From the NCBI RefSeq assembly GCF_000454545.1, contig NZ_CM002139.1, positions 2,999,906 through 3,063,905 on the forward strand: a stretch of DNA of 64,000 bases, read 5' to 3'. The stretch is from Xanthomonas cassavae CFBP 4642. GTDB taxonomy: Bacteria > Pseudomonadota > Gammaproteobacteria > Xanthomonadales > Xanthomonadaceae. This document shows, in pieces, positions 43,221-52,271 of this stretch (position 1 is the stretch's first letter; each line of letters opens with the position of its first letter). A model generated the notes under the pieces. The model saw only the letters and a list, made by a program, of their open reading frames with translations. It searched no databases and was not told the DNA's origin. The position numbers were made by a program, and so were the translations under genes.

Positions 43221-45578
43221 TCAGGCGTACCACGCCTGCACCTTCACCAGTGCAGCAGCGCCAGGCAAGGCCACCCGATCTGCATGCGGGCCCTGTACTC
43301 GCGCCGGTCTGCCATCGACAAGCACGCGCTGCAGGCGTGTGCCTGCGGGTGTGCGCAGGGTGAGCCAGGTGTGTACGGGCGCACGCTCCGGCAACTGCAC
43401 ATCGGCACGGATGCAACGCGCCGCAGTCTCGGTGCGCAGCGTCAAGGTGACCGTGCCCCAGCGCGTTGGCGCTGCGGTGATGCCCACCGGCGCACCGCTG
43501 CCCAGCCACGCGCGCGGCAGCGCACGCGCGAGAAACAACTGCTCGCCGGCGCCATCGTCGCTGACCAGCATCCAGCGTAGCAGCAAGGGGATGGTCATCT
43601 GCGCCGGTATGCAGAACAACGGCATGCCGCCGGTGATGCCGCTGACTTCCCCGGCCGTCCAACTGCCGCGCGTGTGCACCTGATAGCGATGCGCGTAGAC
43701 GAACAACAGATATTCTTCGATGCGATCCAGCCGCAGCAGCTGTTGCGCGTAGCCGTAGGAAATGAAACCGAGCAGATCGCGGCTGCCCGGCTCCGGCGGT
43801 GCGATGTTGGCCACCACGCCAATGCTGGTGCCGCCGTGGCCACGCAGGCAATCGATCACCAGGTGGGCCAGATCGTCCGGCAACACATCGGCCTGCAGCA
43901 GTTCGACATACGCACGGTGCGGCCATTGCTGTTCGCTGGGCTTTTCCTGCAGCAACGATTGGCGGAAGGTCAATGTAGTACCGGGCAACGGGCCCACGTA
44001 CGGCGGGGAGAGGTCGCGACGCACGTTGGCACGCAGGCTGGCTTCCAGCCGCGTACGCAGCTGCTTGGCGCGGCGTTGCCATTGCGCGGCCTGGCCGGCA
44101 TCGCCATCAAGTGTGCTCCACACCTGTGCGATGTCTTCCCAGCCGCGAATGGTCAGCGCGCTGTTGGCAAAATACGGTTTCCACCATCGCGATGGATCGG
44201 GAAACAGGCAGGCATCGGATTCGTTCCAGCCGTGCAGCAACCCATGCCCATGCGCCGTGCGCGGCAATGCCAGCGCCTGGTCGTGCAAGGCGCACAACAC
44301 CTGCGCGGTGGCGGCGATCTTGGGCAGCAGACGGCGCAGCCGTGGCGCATCGCCGGTGTAACGCAGATACCGCGCCAGCAACGACAAGGTGAGCCCGAAC
44401 TGCCCGACTTCCGGCCCGCGCATGTTCGGCAGGCCATCGTCCTGCACGAACTCATCGAAGTAGTTATCGAGCACCGCCGCGGCTTGTGCAAAACGTCCCC
44501 ACTCAAGATTGGCATACAGCGAGCTGGTCAACGTGTCCTGGAAACCGTCGTATTCGTTGCCGTAGTAGTCGCGTTCCACCGCGCCATACTTGGGGTAATC
44601 GCCGCCGGGGCGCACCACCAGCTCGCGCGCAAACGCGAACTGCGCCATGTCGTTCCAGCTGGCATCGGGAAATTGCGCCTGCACGGTGCCGTCCAGCGCC
44701 TGCTGCCAATACGCAGCAAAATCGATCAGTGCCGCGTAGAACTGTTCGGCGGTGGCGGCGCTGCGCGAGGGCGCAAATTCCGGGTAGCTATGCGTGTAGT
44801 GCACCGCGACGATGGCGCCGGCTTTCACCTTCATCGTGCGGTGCCAGGTTTGCACCACGAAGCGATCGCGTGCCCGCACGTCGGCAAACATCAGTACGTC
44901 GTACCAGCTGTCGGGCTCGCCCTCGCGGCGCATCACCTTGCGCACCGCCGGCATCCAGCCGCCAAGCATGCCCTCTTCGCGGCGTTTGATCAGCGCCTCT
45001 TCGCCCAGTTCGGCAAACGCGTGTTCCGGCCGCGAGGTGCGGCTGCGGCCGTTGGGCAGGATGGGCATGGTGTCCAGGCTTTCGCGTGTACCGACGAAGG
45101 TGGTCCACGGCCAGCGCCCGCCATTGTCCTTGGGATCGAGCAAGGAGGCGGGCGGCGGTGCCACCTCGCGCACCTGTGCCTCGTCCGGGTCGCCATCGCG
45201 CAGCAGGCGGTCGGCCAGCAGGTCGGCTTCGTCCATGGCCACCTGCGCCAGCGGCAGCCCGAAATACGGCGTGCCCGCGGCCGGATACGCCGGCTCGGTG
45301 CGCTTGTCCAGCCGCAGCATGCCGCTGTCGCTCCACAACGTGAGCTGGCCTTGCGCATCGTCCAGATGCTCGTAGACGGTCCAATGCTGCTGCAGGTGGG
45401 TGAAGCTACACAACGTGCTACCGACATGCGCGGCCGAAGGCAGCGGTTCCAGACGGGGCAGTGTCGGCGCCGGCGGCGTGCTCGCAGCCGGCGCCGTGGT
45501 TGGCGTTGCCAGCGCGGCACCTGCACCGACCGCCGCGGTGGCCGCCATGCCCTGACGCAGAAAGGTTCTACGGTCCAT
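43221..45578 (-). CDS. Tat-exported (alpha/alpha)6-barrel protein, probable new glycosidase
   Basis: The 785-residue protein starts MDRRTFLRQGMAATAAVGAG, a twin-arginine signal, behind a GGGAG site. An N-terminal beta-rich domain (about 45-270) precedes a helical-barrel-like domain (about 290-640) and a short beta-domain. Acidic motifs that could be catalytic are NEYDGFQDT, HGWNESDACLF and WTAGEVSGITGGMP. The layout recalls six-hairpin hydrolases (glycogen-debranching, GH63/GH121-type clans), but I recognise no named family. It lies between a TonB receptor and a sedolisin and carries the shared promoter motif 51 bases upstream, so it probably acts on the same plant substrate. Confidence 0.7.
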   Translation of the reverse strand: MDRRTFLRQGMAATAAVGAGAALATPTTAPAASTPPAPTLPRLEPLPSAAHVGSTLCSFTHLQQHWTVYEHLDDAQGQLTLWSDSGMLRLDKRTEPAYPAAGTPYFGLPLAQVAMDEADLLADRLLRDGDPDEAQVREVAPPPASLLDPKDNGGRWPWTTFVGTRESLDTMPILPNGRSRTSRPEHAFAELGEEALIKRREEGMLGGWMPAVRKVMRREGEPDSWYDVLMFADVRARDRFVVQTWHRTMKVKAGAIVAVHYTHSYPEFAPSRSAATAEQFYAALIDFAAYWQQALDGTVQAQFPDASWNDMAQFAFARELVVRPGGDYPKYGAVERDYYGNEYDGFQDTLTSSLYANLEWGRFAQAAAVLDNYFDEFVQDDGLPNMRGPEVGQFGLTLSLLARYLRYTGDAPRLRRLLPKIAATAQVLCALHDQALALPRTAHGHGLLHGWNESDACLFPDPSRWWKPYFANSALTIRGWEDIAQVWSTLDGDAGQAAQWQRRAKQLRTRLEASLRANVRRDLSPPYVGPLPGTTLTFRQSLLQEKPSEQQWPHRAYVELLQADVLPDDLAHLVIDCLRGHGGTSIGVVANIAPPEPGSRDLLGFISYGYAQQLLRLDRIEEYLLFVYAHRYQVHTRGSWTAGEVSGITGGMPLFCIPAQMTIPLLLRWMLVSDDGAGEQLFLARALPRAWLGSGAPVGITAAPTRWGTVTLTLRTETAARCIRADVQLPERAPVHTWLTLRTPAGTRLQRVLVDGRPARVQGPHADRVALPGAAALVKVQAWYA

Positions 45579-46049
45579 CGTTGCTCCCTCAAATGATCGT
45601 GGCCCATCGTGCGCGCGTTCATGCACGACGTCTTGTGACAGCGGTCAGACACCCGTGCGGAAATCCGCACATCACGCCCAGGCAGCGACGCCCGCCGTCG
45701 TCCGCGCCGGCGCTCTGGATGCGCCAGGCCGACAGCGCCGCAAGCCACGCGGCCACGCGGCACGCTGTCGCAGGATCTGAGGCGCAGGCAGGCGATGCTG
45801 ATCTTGCTGCAGCCGCTTGCCGTTGCGTGCTATTGGCCGGTGGCCCACCAATCGATGCGTCCGTGCTTCGTATTGCAGTCCATCGCACGCGGTACCCCGC
45901 TGCACAGACAACTCGCGCATGGCATTGAGTGCACACTGCCGTGCTACTGGCAGCCGCGCGTGCCGCGGTGGTCGCGCAGCACGCGCCGGCTACATTTGGA
46001 TCTGCACCAACCCACTTTGGCTCACCACTTCGATGGAGTTCTCCCCCGC
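45579..46049. other. Divergent intergenic region between the Tat protein and sedolisin genes
   Basis: It carries the shared motif near the minus-strand gene. An open frame continues upstream of the sedolisin start to 45795, but it is Arg/His-rich and has no plausible function. No further feature is seen. Confidence 0.45.
45629..45663 (-). promoter_or_regulatory. Shared two-part motif, copy 3 (upstream of the 785-residue protein)
   Basis: Plus-strand CGTCTTG (45629-45635) and TGCGGAAA (45656-45663) are 20 bases apart. Here the second block is half of a perfect dyad, GTGCGGAAATCCGCAC (45655-45670). The site is 51 bases before the start codon, a position expected for a promoter or operator. Confidence 0.5.
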
Positions 46050-47621
46050 ATGCACACGATCCTGGCTGGCAGTGAGCGCCGTATCGCCCCCTCCACCATC
46101 GAGGCCGGACAACCGCCGCAGGACGAACGCCTGCGCGTCCTGCTCGCGGTGCGGATGCCGGCATTGAATGCCGCTGCCGATGCGCTGCTGCACCTGCAGC
46201 CCAATACGCTACCGATTGCGCTCACGCGCGCAGAGTTCAGCGAACGCTTCGCCGCCAGTGCGACAGATCTGCAGGCCGTTGCCGACTTTGCCGCCCGCTA
46301 TGGTTTGACGATGGAGCACGCGCACGCAGACAGCGGCAACGTGATCTTGGAGGGCACCGTGCAGCAATGCGAGGCCGCATTCCAGGTCAGCTTGCGCGAC
46401 TATGTCGATGGTGCGATGCGCTATCGCGGGCGCACCGGCCCGGTATCGATTCCACAGACCCTGGGCGGCATCGTCACCGCCGTGCTCGGGCTGGACGCAC
46501 GCCCGCAGGCTCAGACGCTGCCCAGCGCGCCCGAGGCGACTGCATCCTCGCCGCCTGCGCTACAGGCCACTGCACCGGCCGGCAGTGAGGATGGTCCGAT
46601 CATGCAATACACCCCGCCGCAGCTGGCGCAGCTCTACGGCTTTCCCGAGCACGACGGGCAGGGTCAATGCATCGGCATCATCGTGCTGGGCGGCGGCTAT
46701 GCACGCGCGCAGATGGCCGCCTATTTCGCGCAGCTGCGCGTCCCCATGCCGACACTGGTCGATGTGCTGTTGCCCGGGGCCACCAACACCGTCAGTCGCG
46801 GCAATGCAGATGCCGATGTCGAAGCGCAGATGGATATCCAGATTGCCGGGGCAATCGCGCCGGGCGCCAAACTGGTGGTGTATTTCGCGCCCAACACCGA
46901 CAACGGTTTTCTGGAAGCGATCAACGCCGCCATCCACGATGCAGAGCATTCTCCCGGCGTCATTGCCATCAGCTGGGGTTTCACCGAATCGCAATGGACG
47001 CCGCAATCGCGCCAGGCCTACAACTGTGCGTTTCAGGCCGCTGCACTGATGGGCATCACCGTATGCATTGCCGCTGGCGACGATGGCGCCAGCGATGGGC
47101 AGCCAGGATTGAATGTCTGCTTTCCCGCATCCAGCCCGTTCGTGCTCGCCTGCGGCGGCACTCGGCTCCAGGTCACGGCCGACAGCGCCAACGAACAAGC
47201 CTGGGCGAACGGCGGCGGCGGAGAAAGCAGGTTCTTTGCACGCCCTGCCTGGCAGAAGGATCTGCGCATCACCGATGCACGGCACCAGTCGCGCCAGCTG
47301 GGCATGCGCGGCGTTCCCGATGTGGCGGCCAATGCCGACGCGCAGACCGGTTACTACCTGTCGATCAATGGGCAGCCCGCCGTGATGGGCGGCACCAGCG
47401 CCGCCGCGCCGTTATGGGCGGCCTTGCTGGCACGCGTCTACGGCGAAAACCGCATGCAACCCCATTTCGTGTTGCCGCGCCTGTACGGTCGACCGGACGC
47501 ATTCCGCGACATCGTTGCCGGCGATAACGCCGGCTTCCGTGCATCCACCGGCTGGGACGCCAATACCGGCTTGGGCGTGCCCGACGGTGCACGGCTGACG
47601 GAGGTGTTGCGATCCGATTGA
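46050..47621 (+). CDS. Sedolisin (S53) serine-carboxyl peptidase, kumamolisin-like
   Basis: The 523-residue proenzyme has a pro-kumamolisin activation domain (about 1-160) with FSERFAASATDLQAV and a processing region rich in Ala/Pro. The catalytic domain starts near IMQYTPPQLAQLYGFP. Catalytic residues are visible: the Glu and Asp in DVEAQMDIQ, the oxyanion Asp in AAGDDGAS and the Ser in GGTSAAAP; a C-terminal DIVAGDNAG gives the calcium site. No signal peptide is seen at the chosen ATG. Sedolisins work at acid pH on extended, often proline-containing, peptides. It is the only plus-strand gene of the 25-64 kb block. Confidence 0.9.
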   Translation: MHTILAGSERRIAPSTIEAGQPPQDERLRVLLAVRMPALNAAADALLHLQPNTLPIALTRAEFSERFAASATDLQAVADFAARYGLTMEHAHADSGNVILEGTVQQCEAAFQVSLRDYVDGAMRYRGRTGPVSIPQTLGGIVTAVLGLDARPQAQTLPSAPEATASSPPALQATAPAGSEDGPIMQYTPPQLAQLYGFPEHDGQGQCIGIIVLGGGYARAQMAAYFAQLRVPMPTLVDVLLPGATNTVSRGNADADVEAQMDIQIAGAIAPGAKLVVYFAPNTDNGFLEAINAAIHDAEHSPGVIAISWGFTESQWTPQSRQAYNCAFQAAALMGITVCIAAGDDGASDGQPGLNVCFPASSPFVLACGGTRLQVTADSANEQAWANGGGGESRFFARPAWQKDLRITDARHQSRQLGMRGVPDVAANADAQTGYYLSINGQPAVMGGTSAAAPLWAALLARVYGENRMQPHFVLPRLYGRPDAFRDIVAGDNAGFRASTGWDANTGLGVPDGARLTEVLRSD

Positions 47622-47907
47622 CCGGCGCGCACATCGTGTGAACGGCCGGGGCCATATGCGGGTTGGCGTTGAATGCCGATGCACCGGCCGCAAGGGCACC
47701 ACTCCACTGCGCAGTCGCATGAAGGCGCTGCATTGGAAACGCGAACGGCGGTGGCGTTACAAGCAAGGTATGCGCAGCGCATCCCGACGCGAAACGACGG
47801 CGGCATGACGGCCGGGCCGCACCAGGTGGCACCTGGCGGGCCATCAAACGGAGACCCGTGCCCCTGGGGCAAGGGGTCGGTGGCAGCTTTCATCCACTTC
47901 GAACTGC

Positions 47908-48204
47908 TTAGGTCACCACATCCAGCAAGCTCCCCAGCATCTCGTCGGAGCGCCGCAGCACATTGGCATTCGCCTGGAAATCATTGCGTGCCGATAGACC
48001 TTCGACCAGATCGCCGGCTGGCGCAGATGGATCGGCGTTGGCATTCACCACACTGGCCGCCACGCCGCCATTGGCCTGGGTCGTGGCCGCGACAGACTGA
48101 CGTGGGCTGCCGTCCACTGGCTGACGGGCCACATTGCTGGCCGCCACCTGCTGACGCAGCGCGGCGACCTGCATTCCGGAACTTGCGATGCTGCTGATGC
48201 TCAT
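47908..48204 (-). CDS. Mini flagellar rod/hook-like protein
   Basis: The 98-residue protein starts MSISSIASSGMQVAALRQQV, followed by AASNVAR, like the N-terminal helix of flagellar rod proteins (FlgB/FlgC/FlgG). It ends with DLVEGLSARNDFQANANVL and a DEMLGSLLDVV-type C-terminal helix of the same family. The whole middle of the rod protein is missing, leaving just the two coiled-coil halves joined by a 45-residue low-complexity linker. No flagellar gene is nearby. It may be an orphan accessory protein or a decayed rod gene. Confidence 0.75.
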   Translation of the reverse strand: MSISSIASSGMQVAALRQQVAASNVARQPVDGSPRQSVAATTQANGGVAASVVNANADPSAPAGDLVEGLSARNDFQANANVLRRSDEMLGSLLDVVT

Positions 48205-48294
48205 GGTGGCTCCGGCGTGGCGGTGAAGATTCGAACAAGGCTCAGCCCATTGCAGACAACAGGCCGAAGGCAGCAGCGACACGGTCAGCAAGGC

Positions 48295-49935
48295 TCAGTA
48301 AGTCCCTACCCGCACCCGCAACACCACAGGCACATTGCCGTTTGCATCCACACGCCCGAAGTTGAGGCCGTAGTCGGTCTGGTCGCCGTTGAGCTGCCTT
48401 TCCATCTGCCAGCGCCCGTCGACATACCGCCCCTGCTCCACCCGCAACAGTTGTCCATGACGGGTATCGGCCGCGTCGCGAAAAAATTCAATGCGCGCAG
48501 CCATACCGGTCACCAGGAATTCCTCCGGCCCCAGTTGGGCCACCAGCAGCCGGCCGGCGTGGTCGTCGTTGCCGGGCAGAATGGGCGGCGCATCGCCCCA
48601 CATGGGCGCACCGAACGACACCTTGGCCTCCCACTCGCCAAAGCGCAGCGTGCGCTGTGGCGCGCCGGGCTGCTCGGCCACCGCCTGCAGGCGGCCGTCG
48701 AAGGCGGCCTGCGCCAGGATCCGCTGCATCGGCGCCAGCAGCGTGAAGTTAGCCGCATGGGCTGCAACCGCTGCGCGGTTGGCCTCGCTGTCGGGGTTGC
48801 CATCCATGCCGAACACCGAAAAGCCGACCCCGCCCTGCCCCAGCACATGGAACAGATACGGCGCAGTGGCAGCTTCGAAGCCGGTTTCCGAGACCCAGGC
48901 CGGATTATCGGGCCGCGCGTATTGGCCGACGACCTTGGTGTATTCGGTGTAGTCGCTGGTGTAGATGTCGGTACCAATGAAATCGATCGACGGCGTGGCC
49001 GCACGCCACAACGCGAATACGTTCACCGTCGCGCCGCCGGACGGATAGTCCATGCCCGGATAGCGCTTGCCCTTGTAGCGCAGCCAGGCGTTGACGTAGA
49101 ACGGCAGCGGATAGACACGCTTGCCCGCGGCGGCCACCTGTTCGATATACGCAGCGGTTGCATATGCGTTGAACGCTTCGGCAGCTTCGGCGCCGAACAG
49201 TTGCTGCCAGCTGCCCTGCGGTTTGCCGAGTGCGCGCGCAATCGCGGCTGGTACCGGTTGCGCAAACGCTGCCTCGCCTGCCGGGCCGTGATCGCGCACG
49301 GTGCCGATCGCGCCGGGCTCGTTTTCCACCTGCACCAGAATCACCGTGTGGCGGTCGCCATCCACCTTGCGCAGATGCTGCATCAACGCGGTGAACGCCC
49401 GCGCATCGGCCTGCATGTTGGCGGCCACATGGGGCGACAACACATCCACCGGCTCGCCATTGGCATCGCGCATGCGCGGGTACGTCGCCTCGTCGCGCTT
49501 GATCCATTCGGGCACGTAATGCATCTGGCCGTTCTTCCAGCTACCGAACCACAGGAGCGCGACACGCAGGCCACGCTTGCGGGCGCCGGCAATCAGCGCG
49601 TCCACATTGGTCGTGTCGAAGCGGCCCTGTGCCGGCTCGAACTGCTCCCAGTACACAGGCGCTTCCACCGTATTGGCGTGCAGGGCAACCACATCGTCCA
49701 ATGCCTTGGGTAATACCGCCGGCCATGCGCTGGAGTTATGCAACTGCGCGGCCAGGATGGTATACGGCGCACCATCGACAAACAGCGCGTGGCGGCCATC
49801 CTTGGTGACGAGGCGCGGCAGTTCTTCGGCGGCCGCAAGCAACGGTGCGTTGCCAGCCAGCAATGCCAGCGACCACAGCAGACCCGCCACCCGGCTGCGC
49901 CGCTGCGGCTTGAATCGAGCAAACAAACGCATCAT
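48295..49935 (-). CDS. GH35 beta-galactosidase
   Basis: The 546-residue secreted enzyme has an N-terminal signal (RRSRVAGLLWSLALLAG, to about residue 36). The TIM barrel carries the acid/base Glu206 in VQVENEPGA and the nucleophile Glu350 in WVSETGF. A C-terminal beta-domain follows, as in the DUF5597-containing bacterial GH35 branch. The ATG overlaps the S9 peptidase stop as ATGA, so galactosidase and peptidase are co-translated. This suggests a galactosylated glycoprotein, such as an arabinogalactan protein or extensin; a xyloglucan or pectin galactan target is the alternative. Confidence 0.9.
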   Translation of the reverse strand: MMRLFARFKPQRRSRVAGLLWSLALLAGNAPLLAAAEELPRLVTKDGRHALFVDGAPYTILAAQLHNSSAWPAVLPKALDDVVALHANTVEAPVYWEQFEPAQGRFDTTNVDALIAGARKRGLRVALLWFGSWKNGQMHYVPEWIKRDEATYPRMRDANGEPVDVLSPHVAANMQADARAFTALMQHLRKVDGDRHTVILVQVENEPGAIGTVRDHGPAGEAAFAQPVPAAIARALGKPQGSWQQLFGAEAAEAFNAYATAAYIEQVAAAGKRVYPLPFYVNAWLRYKGKRYPGMDYPSGGATVNVFALWRAATPSIDFIGTDIYTSDYTEYTKVVGQYARPDNPAWVSETGFEAATAPYLFHVLGQGGVGFSVFGMDGNPDSEANRAAVAAHAANFTLLAPMQRILAQAAFDGRLQAVAEQPGAPQRTLRFGEWEAKVSFGAPMWGDAPPILPGNDDHAGRLLVAQLGPEEFLVTGMAARIEFFRDAADTRHGQLLRVEQGRYVDGRWQMERQLNGDQTDYGLNFGRVDANGNVPVVLRVRVGTY

Positions 49936-52271
49936 TGCACCTCCGATGGCAGGGAATTCCAGTGCGGCGTGGGCTCGTTGCGCAGGTGGCGCACGAAGAA
50001 GTCGTACTGGCGACGTTGCACGTAATCGATCGGCCCGCTGGAGCGGCCAACCGAATGCTCGCCACCCGGCACGGTGAGCAGGTCGAATTCCTTGCCGGCC
50101 TTGATCAGGGCATCGACGACTTGTGCGGTGGACGCCGGATCCACATTGCTGTCCTGCTCGCCCACGATCAGCAGCAGGTCGCCCTGCAGCCTGCTCGCAT
50201 TGACCACGCCCGAGGCTGCGACGTAGCTGGCATCCACCGGCCAGCCCATCCACTGCTCGTTCCAGCTGATCTTGTCCATGCGGTTGTCGTAGCACCCGGC
50301 GAACGCAACGCCCACCTTGTAGAACTCCGGGTGACGCTCGAGCGCTCCCAGCGTGCTCTGCCCGCCGGCCGATGCACCGTAGATGCCGACGCGGCTGATG
50401 TCGTAGGACGGGTCCTTGGCCGCCAGCGCACGATGCCAGGCAATGCGGTCGGCAAACCCTGAATCGCCCAGGTTTTTCCACGCGACATCATGAAACGCCT
50501 TGGAGCGGTTGGCGGTCCCCATGCCGTCGATCATCACCACGATGAAACCCAGATCGGCCTGCGCCTGCATGCCGATCTGCTTGTCGCCGCCGGAGTGATA
50601 ACCGAACGGCCAGAACGTCTTGGGCACGAAGGAATCGTGCGGCCCCGCATAGATGTTTTCGATCACCGGATAGGTCTTGCGCGGATCGTAGTCGCGCGGA
50701 CGCACCACCATGCCCCAGATATCGGTGGTGCCGTCGCGCCCCTTGGCCACGAAGGTCTCCGGCGCGCGCCAGCCGGCGGCCTGCAGCTTGTCGATCGTGC
50801 CACGCTCCACGGTGTGCAGCAGCTGGCCATCGATGGCGTGCAGCTCCATCACCGGCGGCAGGTCCGGACGCGAATAGACATCGACGTAATGCAGGCCATC
50901 ATCGGCAATGGCCACGTCGTGGTCGGCATCGGCGTGGGTCAGGCGGGTCAACCGGCGGCCGTCGAAATCAACGCTGTAGAGCTGCCGGTCGTACGGGTCC
51001 TTGCCCGCATCCATCCCGCTGGCAGTGAACCAGATGCGGCGTTGCGCATCGTCCACGCGCAGCACATCGCGCACCACCCACGGCCCGCGGGTGAGCTGGC
51101 GCTTCACCTTGCCGCTGCGTCCATCCAACAGATACAGGTGCCGCCAGCCATCGCGCTCGGAGATCGACAGCACCTCATCGCCACGCCCGTCTACGTCGTG
51201 GCGAAAGCTGCGGTCGGCATACACGAAGGTGCGGGCGTCTTCGCCGACTGCCACGCGCGCGCGCGCGCTGCGTGCATCCACCGCAATCACGCGCATGCGC
51301 TGGAAGCCGCGTTGCACATAGTCGAACGCGACACTGCGCCCGTCGCTGCGCCACTGCAGCGGCGACAACGAATACGGGTTGTCGAACAACGCCGTGTCCA
51401 CGTCGCGACGTGTTCCGTCCAGGGAGAACAGCACCGGCCGTTCCACATCCACCGCATCGCCCGGCTTGGGATACAACTGGGTGTGCACCACCGGTTGCCC
51501 GCCGCCGGCAGGCGCGGCTTCGACGCGGGTGACACGGCGAGCCAGCCCCGGACGCACGCGATACACCGCCAGCTGCCGCGAATCCGGCGACCAGGCAACA
51601 CTCTCCAGATCGAAATAGTCATCGGCACGACCGTCGCTGCTGAGCCGGGTGACCTGCCCGTCGGCGACACGGCGCAACACCAGGTTCCAACCATCGGCCA
51701 ACACCTCCCACCTGGCATCCGGCGAGCGACGCGGCGTGGTGTCGGCCGGCACCAGCGGGTCGCGCACCACGCCGAAACCGCGTGGGCGTGAAGTGGCCTG
51801 CAGCCGAGCATCGGGCGCGCAGTGGTAGGTGGTCAGGGTGCAACGCCAGGGCGCATCGTCCAGTGCGAAGACAATGGCGCCATCGCTGCGTTCGCCCTCG
51901 GTTGAAAACGAAAACTGCTCGAACGGCAGACGCAGCGCCGCATAGGGCTTGCCGGTTGCCGCACTCAGGCCCTGCGCCACGCGTGCCTGATCGAAGGCCG
52001 GCTGCTTCTGCAAGGTGGCCACATCGGCACTGACAAACGCAAAGCCGCCCGGCACCGTCTTGCGGTAATAGAACCTGCCATTGTCCTGCCATTGCGCCGG
52101 CCAGGCGACATTCTCCGTCAGCGTGATCCACTGCTCGCGCAAACCCAGCGAACGATGGTAATCGGCAACGCTGGGCGCAGCCTGCACAGCACCCGACAAC
52201 ACCATCATGTACCCGGCCAGCGCAGACCATCGACGCAAACCAAATGCGCGGCGGCGCACATCACTCACCAT
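49932..52271 (-). CDS. Second exported S9-family (prolyl oligopeptidase-type) peptidase
   Basis: The 779-residue paralogue of the peptidase at 30902-33217. A signal peptide (about 1-31, ending AVQAA) leads into a propeller and an alpha/beta hydrolase domain. The triad is Ser634 in GASAGG, Asp707 in GEQDSNVDP and His739 in GGEHSVG. The start overlaps the permease end by 11 bases; GTG at 52268 is an alternative. It is translationally linked to the permease upstream and the beta-galactosidase downstream, which argues for cleavage of glycopeptides before uptake. Confidence 0.9.
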   Translation of the reverse strand: MVSDVRRRAFGLRRWSALAGYMMVLSGAVQAAPSVADYHRSLGLREQWITLTENVAWPAQWQDNGRFYYRKTVPGGFAFVSADVATLQKQPAFDQARVAQGLSAATGKPYAALRLPFEQFSFSTEGERSDGAIVFALDDAPWRCTLTTYHCAPDARLQATSRPRGFGVVRDPLVPADTTPRRSPDARWEVLADGWNLVLRRVADGQVTRLSSDGRADDYFDLESVAWSPDSRQLAVYRVRPGLARRVTRVEAAPAGGGQPVVHTQLYPKPGDAVDVERPVLFSLDGTRRDVDTALFDNPYSLSPLQWRSDGRSVAFDYVQRGFQRMRVIAVDARSARARVAVGEDARTFVYADRSFRHDVDGRGDEVLSISERDGWRHLYLLDGRSGKVKRQLTRGPWVVRDVLRVDDAQRRIWFTASGMDAGKDPYDRQLYSVDFDGRRLTRLTHADADHDVAIADDGLHYVDVYSRPDLPPVMELHAIDGQLLHTVERGTIDKLQAAGWRAPETFVAKGRDGTTDIWGMVVRPRDYDPRKTYPVIENIYAGPHDSFVPKTFWPFGYHSGGDKQIGMQAQADLGFIVVMIDGMGTANRSKAFHDVAWKNLGDSGFADRIAWHRALAAKDPSYDISRVGIYGASAGGQSTLGALERHPEFYKVGVAFAGCYDNRMDKISWNEQWMGWPVDASYVAASGVVNASRLQGDLLLIVGEQDSNVDPASTAQVVDALIKAGKEFDLLTVPGGEHSVGRSSGPIDYVQRRQYDFFVRHLRNEPTPHWNSLPSEVQ

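Noticed and set aside
45795..46049. N-terminal extension of the sedolisin
   Set aside because: Arg/His/Trp-rich translation without a coherent signal peptide; kept only as a question about export.
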